Assembly: GCA_002771395.1 (NCBI GenBank)
Contig: PCSS01000110.1
Coordinates: forward strand, 1-6,564
From: Bacteroidetes bacterium CG23_combo_of_CG06-09_8_20_14_all_32_9
Lineage (GTDB): Bacteria; Bacteroidota; Bacteroidia; Bacteroidales; GWA2-32-17
Length of the DNA stretch: 6,564 nt
Direction: 5' to 3'
Part shown: one piece after another, positions 1-4,794 of the stretch
How the letters are laid out: each line of letters opens with the position of its first letter
Numbering within the stretch: position 1 is the first letter of the stretch
Made by a program: the position numbers and the translations under genes
The notes under the pieces: generated by a model
Database searches by the model: none
Told to the model about the DNA's origin: nothing
Seen by the model: the letters and a program-made list of their open reading frames with translations, nothing else

Positions 1-108
1 ATAGTACAAAAACAATATCCTACGGGGTAAATCAACTATTTCGACATTCATCATTCCTTGTTCGGTGTTCGTTATTTATTAAATTTATCCTTAAATTAGC
101 GACATTAC

Positions 109-204
109 CTTATACCCTATACCTTTATACTTTATACCTGAAATATCAAATTTTAAAATTCTGATATTATTTTTCAAATTTTTCGACATTACAGACAGAC
201 ACTA
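109..204. repeat. E2a: truncated copy of the E2 inverted-repeat element (right arm only)
   Basis: About 95 bp match the right arm of the full-length copy at 3705-3924 with only about four differences over the last 90 bp. It contains TATACC-like hexamers starting at 111, 118, 126 (TATACT) and 133, spaced 7/8/7 bp. These are followed by the subterminal motif CTGATATTAT (151-160) and the terminal sequence ACAGACACTA (195-204). The left arm and the inner palindromes seen in the other two copies are missing: sequence upstream of about 109 does not match them. The right end lies about 20 bp from the stop codon of the TPR gene. It is non-coding. Truncation is inferred from comparison with the other copies. 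Confidence 0.8.
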
Positions 205-224
205 ATTATTGAGACGATACATTA

Positions 225-2141
225 TTAAGGCTTTAGGTCATTGTAAAAGAATAATTCTTCATCCGGGATTTTATCTCCTCTTAAAACACGATAGCGCTGG
301 CGGGCATAAACAACATAAATACTTCCCTGATGTTCATTAAGAATTTTCTGATAATATTCCATAGCTTTTTCGGTATCGTGCAAATACTTTTCGTAAATAG
401 TCGCTAACATAAAAAGTGCATCATCGGCAAGAATACCGTAATTATACTTTGTTGAAACAGTGTCAAAATAAGATACAGCAGATTGATAATCAGCTTTTTT
501 AAGCAACAATTCACCAAGTTTATAGTAAGTGTCGCTTAAAATCTCGTTATTATTGAATTTTCGCAAAATACTATCTAATATCAGTGTGGCAATACTGTCG
601 TTATGTCTGAAAATAAATAACTCAGCCCGTGAAAACATTTGCAAAGCCGCTCCTGTTGAATCTGAAGCTAAATTGTTGCTTATTAACAACGATAAACTAA
701 ACGCATCATTGGCAATAAGTTTCGATGTTGAAGCCTTTAATATATCTAATTGAGCCTGTGCCCATAAAAAATCACCTGAATAATAAGCCAATCGTGATTT
801 TCTGAATTTTGCTTCATGCCCTACAGGTTCATTTTCATTAGCTTTTTCAACTTGTGCGTAATAGATTGTTGCTCCCCAAATATCATTATTAAATAAACAA
901 ATATCTCCCATAAGAAGTTTACATTCTGCTATTTGCAAAGGAGTTAGATAATTTGAGCCAAGAGCTTTTTCTAAATTTTGTGTTGCTTCGTCGGCTTTGT
1001 TTAAGTAAAATGTTTGAATATAAGCCAATGCCTTAATTAAAGAAAAAGTGGCTTTTGAACGTCCCAATTCGTTAAGTGTAATATTAAAAAGATTTTCTAA
1101 ATTAATTATATCCTGATAGTTAACTCCGGGATGGTCAATTACTTTATTATAAAGTGCATTCATATATTCGCTTCGGGCACCAACATACCATGTATTGTAT
1201 TTTCCTTTGTCAATTACATACTGGTATGCCTTTAAAGCAACGTCAAATTCTTTGTTTGTAACAGACTGGCGTGCTAATACCATTAATCGGCTTCCATCTT
1301 CCTTTAATCTTTTATCAAGTGCAGACGATTGAATAAAAGCATTTTCGTAATCTTTATCCTGAAGATAAAGCCAAATTAATAACTCGCTGAAAATAATATA
1401 CTCGGGATTTTTTTGAATTCGCTTAATTAATTGCGATTTAAGCAATTCTGTTAAATTATTTTCTTTATCGGAATAAACTGATGATTGTAGTCTGTTTTGT
1501 ATTGTTTGAATATAACTATCGTGAAGTTCGAGAGCATTCAAATATTCATCAATCATCTTATTGTGCTGATGTTGTGATTGATACAAGCCTGCAAGTTCAA
1601 AATAAAAACCGTAAATATCTTTTAGCATTTTTCTGCCTTTAAGGTAAGTTTGCTCTGCCATATTAAATTCGGCTCGGATAAGAAATGCGTTTGCTAAGTT
1701 ATTTATCTGGTTATTATCTGGTTGCAAGAGTTTTAATGCTTGCTGATATTCTTCATCCGCTTCTTTTAAAAGATTTTGCGTTTTGTAAAGGAAACCTAAG
1801 TCAACCCTGAAACTTAAGTCAGAGTTGTTTTTGCGAATTTCTTTTTTAAGTATTTTTTCGGCAGTTTCATAATCTTTTAATTCAACAAGGCAATTAAAAT
1901 AATAGTTGAAATATATTTTACTTTTTTGAGAATTATACAACTCTAAAAAAATAGTTGCTGCTTTGTCAAACTCCTTATTATTATAATATTGCTGAGCAAG
2001 CTGAATTTGCTCATCAGGTGTTTGAGCATAAAGCATTACTGCCGAAAATAATGTTAATATTAAAATGCTAAAATATTTCAAAATAAGGAATTTATATTTT
2101 TTTGCAAAGATAGGTTCAATTTTTTTTTTTGAAGTAAACAT
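225..2141 (-). CDS. Exported tetratricopeptide-repeat protein, function unknown
   Basis: This 638-aa protein has a basic N-terminus, a hydrophobic segment at about residues 18-37 and a likely signal-peptidase site after Ala39 (LYA|QTPDEQ), so it is probably periplasmic. The rest is almost wholly helical TPR-type repeats. Clear units lie at about 42-72, 76-106, 110-140, 145-175 and 178-207. More degenerate repeats follow at 285-312 and 405-470. A C-terminal BamD/CpoB-like set spans about 535-620 and ends in an AR-x-RYR-x-LRGD motif. Such proteins usually scaffold envelope complexes, but the sequence shows no catalytic motif and the partner cannot be deduced. It resembles a conserved Bacteroidota TPR family from memory; no named gene applies. 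The ATG at 2141 follows an A-rich leader with no Shine-Dalgarno. It is the only upstream start that keeps the whole signal sequence, although the n-region of about 17 residues is long. An 11-A run lies in codons 4-8. The gene stands alone and is divergent from the next gene. Confidence 0.9.
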   Translation of the reverse strand: MFTSKKKIEPIFAKKYKFLILKYFSILILTLFSAVMLYAQTPDEQIQLAQQYYNNKEFDKAATIFLELYNSQKSKIYFNYYFNCLVELKDYETAEKILKKEIRKNNSDLSFRVDLGFLYKTQNLLKEADEEYQQALKLLQPDNNQINNLANAFLIRAEFNMAEQTYLKGRKMLKDIYGFYFELAGLYQSQHQHNKMIDEYLNALELHDSYIQTIQNRLQSSVYSDKENNLTELLKSQLIKRIQKNPEYIIFSELLIWLYLQDKDYENAFIQSSALDKRLKEDGSRLMVLARQSVTNKEFDVALKAYQYVIDKGKYNTWYVGARSEYMNALYNKVIDHPGVNYQDIINLENLFNITLNELGRSKATFSLIKALAYIQTFYLNKADEATQNLEKALGSNYLTPLQIAECKLLMGDICLFNNDIWGATIYYAQVEKANENEPVGHEAKFRKSRLAYYSGDFLWAQAQLDILKASTSKLIANDAFSLSLLISNNLASDSTGAALQMFSRAELFIFRHNDSIATLILDSILRKFNNNEILSDTYYKLGELLLKKADYQSAVSYFDTVSTKYNYGILADDALFMLATIYEKYLHDTEKAMEYYQKILNEHQGSIYVVYARQRYRVLRGDKIPDEELFFYNDLKP

Positions 2142-2186
2142 TTTTTTAGGTTCTAAATAAACCTTTAATTCTGATATTGTGTTACT

Positions 2187-2404
2187 TAGAGTCTGTCCAT
2201 AATATCAGCATTTTTAATTTATAAGATATAGTGGTATAGGGAACTTTCCGAAAGTTAACGGCGCCATGACCTTTGTAAACTTTCGGAAAGTTATAATGAC
2301 GGCTAAACCCTTATACCATATACCTTTATACCTTGTCTTTATAAGTTCAGAATTAAAAATATGACATATATTTACAAGTTTTCTCTACTTTATAAACAGA
2401 CACT
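2187..2404. repeat. E2b: full-length E2 inverted-repeat (MITE-like) element
   Basis: This 218-bp non-coding element lies between divergent genes. Its left end TAGAGTCTGT (2187-2196) is inverted at the right end as ACAGACACT (2396-2404), with one mismatch. The subterminal motif ATAATATCAG is at 2199-2208. A GATATA/GGTATA pair starts at 2225 and 2233. Two 15-bp palindromes, AACTTTCCGAAAGTT (2242-2256) and AACTTTCGGAAAGTT (2278-2292), are exact inverted repeats of each other around a 21-bp spacer containing GGCGCC. TATACC hexamers follow at 2312, 2319 and 2327. The first roughly 145 bp differ from the copy at 3705 at about nine positions. The right arm is much more diverged but keeps ACTTTA-N3-ACAGAC. 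It begins 46 bp upstream of the TPR start codon, so it may affect that promoter. No ORF or transposase is present. Confidence 0.85.
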
Positions 2405-2703
2405 GCTTAATCTTTTATTCTGTGAAGAAAAATAATTTTTAATTTCGTTAATGCGTAAAGTTTTACAAAGTTATTGCTATTACCCTTTTTACCAGCATTA
2501 TATAAGCATTATGTATTCAAAATAATAATGGGAAAAATAAAAATATTATAAAAAATTTCATTTTATTTAAAAATAATTATTCGTTTTATATAAATTTACT
2601 TTATTTTTGGAAATTAAAAACACAGTTTAATTTTGTTTAGTATATTTGCAGAACATAAATATTTTTTTTAATTTTAAAAATTAAAATTACATTCGTGGTT
2701 TAA
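2405..2703. other. AT-rich leader region of the secreted-protein gene
   Basis: About 300 bp without a convincing ORF, repeat-element copy or RNA gene. It is very AT-rich, with several A/T homopolymer tracts. The only regulatory candidates are TAnnTTTG-type -7 boxes at 2602-2609 (TATTTTTG) and 2641-2648 (TATATTTG), and an A/T-only palindrome around 2666-2686 that would lie in the 5' untranslated leader. No riboswitch architecture was recognised. Confidence 0.5.
2641..2648 (+). promoter_or_regulatory. Candidate Bacteroidota -7 promoter box for the secreted-protein gene
   Basis: TATATTTG matches the Bacteroidota -7 consensus TAnnTTTG exactly and lies about 55 bp before the first ATG (76 bp before the alternative ATG at 2725). 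No good -33 TTTG is found at the usual spacing of about 19-21 bp, which lowers confidence in such AT-rich DNA. A second match, TATTTTTG at 2602-2609, has a weak TTCG about 18 bp upstream and is a rival. Confidence 0.35.
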
Positions 2704-3513
2704 ATGGTAAAAATTACTCCGCTAATGAAAAAACATATAGTTTTATTACTGTTTTTAATACTATTAGGGACATGGTCTTTTGCCGGTGAAATAGTTATTG
2801 AAGGTATATTTCAGGGTAAAAATCTTTATGTAATGAATCCATTTGCATCTTCGGGAGTTGGTTTTTGTGTTTTTGAAGTTACAATAAATGGAAAAACATC
2901 TACCGATGAAATAAATTCCAGCGCTTTTGAGATTGATTTATCTGTTTATCAATTTAATCTTGGCGATAAAGTTATTGTAGATATTAAACATAAAGATAAT
3001 TGTATCCCTAAAGTACTTAATCCTGAGGTGCTTAAACCTAAAAGCACTTATAATGTTTCTACTATTAAAGTAAGCAAAGAAGGTAACTTAACATGGTCAA
3101 CTACAGGCGAAGCCGGAAAATTAACTTTTATTGGTGAACAATATCGCTGGAATAAGTGGGTTAGAATTGGCGAAATTGAAGGGAAAGGAACTCCTGCATC
3201 AAACTCATACTCATTAAAAGTTACACCTCATTCGGGCAATAATAAGTTCAGGGTTAAACAAATAGATTATACCAAAAAACCACGTTACAGCCCTGAAGCA
3301 AAATTTAAATCTATGAATCCACCCATTACCGTAACTTCAAAGAAATATGAAACAGAAATAACTTTCTCGGGTGAAACTATGTACGAAATTTATGATTATT
3401 ACGGAAACCTTGTTTTAAAAGGTATTGGAAGTAAAGTTGCTATAACCGAACTTAAAAAGGGCAATTACTTTATAAACTTTGATAACACAATGGATCAGTT
3501 TAGAAAGAAGTAA
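2704..3513 (+). CDS. Secreted protein with FnIII-like middle and T9SS-like C-terminus, function unknown
   Basis: A 269-aa protein. The first ATG adds seven residues (MVKITPL) before a second ATG at 2725 that gives a classical signal peptide, MKKHIVLLLFLILLGTWSFA, with cleavage after Ala27. The start at 2725 is therefore at least as likely. The mature part begins GEIVIEG and has an N-terminal beta-rich region with two cysteines (Cys55, Cys100). A segment at about 121-203 is rich in W/Y and ends NKFRVKQIDYTKKPRYS, as in a fibronectin type III-like sandwich. The last roughly 60 residues (YEIYDYYGNLVLKG, then ELKKGNYFINFD, then FRKK) closely resemble the pattern of type A sorting domains of the type IX secretion system, although the usual N-terminal PNP motif is replaced by MNPPITV. 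Export is well supported and surface delivery is an inference. No enzymatic motif was found. It stands alone between the E2b element and the E1a/E2c cluster. Confidence 0.85.
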   Translation: MVKITPLMKKHIVLLLFLILLGTWSFAGEIVIEGIFQGKNLYVMNPFASSGVGFCVFEVTINGKTSTDEINSSAFEIDLSVYQFNLGDKVIVDIKHKDNCIPKVLNPEVLKPKSTYNVSTIKVSKEGNLTWSTTGEAGKLTFIGEQYRWNKWVRIGEIEGKGTPASNSYSLKVTPHSGNNKFRVKQIDYTKKPRYSPEAKFKSMNPPITVTSKKYETEITFSGETMYEIYDYYGNLVLKGIGSKVAITELKKGNYFINFDNTMDQFRKK

Positions 3514-3560
3514 TTGATATTGACATAAAGGGAACTCCTCTTGTAACTATTCATAACTAA

Positions 3561-3702
3561 TATACTATGCGTGGGGCAGATTATTACATTCGTCAAAAGA
3601 CCCAAGCCCAAAGCCCCAAGTTTCAAGAACCAAAACTTACGCTATATACCCTCTTTGAATTTGGAATTTAAAAATGCGACAATTTATCCCGTTCCAAGTA
3701 TA
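3561..3702. repeat. E1a: E1 inverted-repeat (MITE-like) element
   Basis: A 142-bp non-coding element. Its ends follow the pattern TATACT-N6-GGGATAAATT-N4-CATT. The left end has TATACTAT at 3561-3568, GGGGCAGATT at 3573-3582 and CATTC from 3587. The right end, read on the minus strand, has AGTATA at 3697-3702, a perfect AATTTATCCC at 3681-3690 and AAAATG from 3671. The left arm has drifted at four of the ten core bases but keeps exact spacing. The interior holds a run of CCCAAG-like heptamers (3601-3620) and one TATACC (3645-3650). The second copy, at 4629-4776, shares the terminal pattern. The element ends two bases before the E2c element begins. Confidence 0.7.
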
Positions 3703-3704
3703 AA

Positions 3705-3924
3705 TAGAGTCTGTACAATAATATCAGCATTTTTAATTTATAAGGTATAGTGGTATAAGGAACTTTCCGAAAGTTAACGGCGCCATGACCTTTGCAAACT
3801 TTCGGAAAGTTACAATGACGGCTAACCCCATATACCCTATACCTTTATACCTTATACCTGAAATATTAAATTTTAAAATTCTGATATTATTTTTCAAATT
3901 TTTCGACTTTACAGACAGACTCTA
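3705..3924. repeat. E2c: full-length E2 inverted-repeat (MITE-like) element
   Basis: This 220-bp element is the best-preserved copy. Its terminal inverted repeats are perfect: TAGAGTCTGT (3705-3714) and ACAGACTCTA (3915-3924). Inside these lie inverted subterminal blocks, AATAATATCAG on the left and CTGATATTATT on the right. Next come GGTATA at 3744 and 3752, facing TATACC at 3831, 3838, 3846 and 3853. At the centre, AACTTTCCGAAAGTT (3761-3775) and AACTTTCGGAAAGTT (3797-3811) form a perfect 15-bp inverted pair around a 21-bp spacer. GGTATAG-T-GGTATA-N-GG (3744-3760) can also pair with 3826-3843, so a transcript would fold as nested stems. It sits between convergent genes and contains no ORF. 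Two further copies occur in the window (2187-2404, and a partial at 109-204). Confidence 0.88.
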
Positions 3925-3953
3925 AATAATGTTCCCTTTAAAGTTCCCTTTTT

Positions 3954-4586
3954 CTATTCTTCATAATTTTTAAAAGCCTCCAAAATATCTTCATTATTTA
4001 AAAGGTAAGTTTTTATACCGGTTTTTTTTGCACCTTTTATATTAATTGCAGAATCATCAATAAATAAAGTTTCCTTCGGCAAAAGCGAAGCATCGGTAAG
4101 AACATAATTATAAATCTCTGCATCGGGCTTCACCATTCCAAGTTGAAACGAAAACCATGCTTTTTCGAATAGCTTGTTAAAGTTTAAGTACCCGAATTTT
4201 TGCTGCAAATCTTTTAAAAACTTTTTATAATGAATTACATTTGTGTTACTTAGAAGAAATATCTTATATTTTTTTCTTAGTTTTTCCAATAATTTTATTT
4301 TATCGGCTGACATATCAAGCAAAATCGCATTCCATGCAAAATCTATTTGTTCATCAGTGAGTTTTAGATTTGATACTTTTCTTATCCTATCTCTAAAAAC
4401 ATTATCTGACATTTGTCCTTTCTCCATTTTAACAAGCAGATCGGAATTATTGGACTGACATATATAATCTTCAACTTTAAAGAAACCCAGTTCTTTAAAA
4501 GCATTTATAGTAAGCCTGGTATTTGTATTAATTATTACACCGCCGTAATCAAAAATTATGTTTTTTATTCCGGTTAAATCTACCAT
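3954..4586 (-). CDS. HAD-superfamily phosphatase, YihX-like (subfamily IA)
   Basis: A 210-aa cytoplasmic hydrolase, close to the roughly 200-aa length of E. coli YihX (alpha-glucose-1-phosphate phosphatase). Motif I is FDYGGV with the nucleophile Asp13. The second motif-I aspartate is glycine, as in the FDLGNV/FDLGGV group to which YihX belongs. Motif II is LLSNTN (Ser113), motif III is GMVKPDAEIY (Lys153) and motif IV is FIDDSAINIKGA (Asp177, Asp178). An alpha-helical cap lies at about residues 20-95. The SNTN and GM-KP-EIY signatures match YihX specifically, so a small sugar-phosphate or related substrate is likely, but the exact substrate cannot be read from the sequence. It is divergent from mtnA across a 208-bp gap and converges on the secreted-protein gene. 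The ATG at 4586 has an A/T-rich leader with no Shine-Dalgarno. Confidence 0.9.
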   Translation of the reverse strand: MVDLTGIKNIIFDYGGVIINTNTRLTINAFKELGFFKVEDYICQSNNSDLLVKMEKGQMSDNVFRDRIRKVSNLKLTDEQIDFAWNAILLDMSADKIKLLEKLRKKYKIFLLSNTNVIHYKKFLKDLQQKFGYLNFNKLFEKAWFSFQLGMVKPDAEIYNYVLTDASLLPKETLFIDDSAINIKGAKKTGIKTYLLNNEDILEAFKNYEE

Positions 4587-4612
4587 ATATTCACTATCTT
4601 TGATTTCAAAAG

Positions 4613-4620
4613 CAAAATTA
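4613..4620 (-). promoter_or_regulatory. Candidate -7 promoter box for the HAD phosphatase gene
   Basis: On the minus strand the sequence reads TAATTTTG, an exact match to TAnnTTTG, about 26 bp upstream of the start codon. That would give a leader of roughly 20 nt. The expected -33 region would fall inside the left terminal repeat of the E1b element, and no clear TTTG is present there (only TTCG at short spacing). Plausible but not secure. Confidence 0.35.
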
Positions 4621-4628
4621 TCATAAAT

Positions 4629-4776
4629 TAAACTGCGAAGGGGATAAATTCTTACATTTGGGATTCAGGTATAAGGAAATAAGGTATAATACGCACCACC
4701 TTATACCTTTATACCATATACCTCTATACCTTTATTGTAATCATAAAATGCTGCAATTTATCCCGTTTATAGTATA
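4629..4776. repeat. E1b: E1 inverted-repeat (MITE-like) element between HAD gene and mtnA
   Basis: A 148-bp non-coding element. The left end has TAAACT (4629-4634), six bases, GGGATAAATT (4641-4650), four bases, then CATTT. The right end, on the minus strand, has exactly the same order and spacing: TATACT (4771-4776), six bases, GGGATAAATT (4755-4764), four bases, CATTT. The 10-bp core is perfectly inverted. Inside, TTCAGGTATAAGG (4664-4676) and GGTATA (4683-4688) face a run of TATACC at 4702, 4710, 4717 and 4725, spaced 8/7/8 bp. AGGTATAAGG (4667-4676) pairs perfectly with CCTTATACCT (4699-4708). It ends 18 bp before the mtnA start codon and begins 43 bp before the HAD start, so it occupies most of the divergent promoter region. 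Confidence 0.82.
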
Positions 4777-4794
4777 AACTAATAAGAAATTGTT

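Larger units (their letters stand above)
3527..3951. repeat. 10-bp inverted repeat bracketing the E1a/E2c cluster
   Basis: AAAGGGAACT at 3527-3536 is exactly inverted as AGTTCCCTTT at 3942-3951. A second partial copy, GTTCCCTTT, lies at 3931-3939, so the right side is a direct repeat. The two sites lie just inside the convergent gene ends (stops at 3513 and 3954) and enclose both repeat elements. They could pair in a read-through transcript. With arms this short, chance cannot be excluded. Confidence 0.5.

Noticed and set aside
24..90. Possible third, degenerate E1 element (GGGGTAAATC at 24-33 and AAATTTATCC at 81-90 as an inverted pair).
   Set aside because: Only part of the core matches, the TATACT and CATTT blocks are out of register and the span is half the usual length. 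Chance is likely in AT-rich DNA.
109..204. The repeated intergenic units as a CRISPR array.
   Set aside because: The hexamers are 7-8 bp apart with no spacers, and the elements are dispersed with inverted ends; no cas gene is present.
529..753. Plus-strand ORF of 74 codons inside the TPR gene.
   Set aside because: It is fully antisense to a well-supported coding region and has no domain, no leader and no plausible composition.
2666..2686. A/T-only palindrome (TTTTAATTTT, A, AAAATTAAAA) before the secreted-protein gene, considered as a terminator or operator.
   Set aside because: It has no GC content and almost no loop, and such sequences arise easily in A/T-rich leaders.
3761..3811. The inner E2 hairpin as an intrinsic terminator for the convergent genes.
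   Set aside because: There is no U-tract on either strand after the stem, and the same structure occurs between divergent genes at 2242-2292, so it is part of the element rather than a gene-end signal.
4243..4458. Plus-strand ORF of 71 codons inside the HAD gene.
   Set aside because: Antisense shadow of the phosphatase, whose four HAD motifs are clear.
4732..4794. SAM- or SAH-type riboswitch upstream of mtnA.
   Set aside because: The leader is short and made of the E1 terminal repeat; no riboswitch core motif can be recognised.
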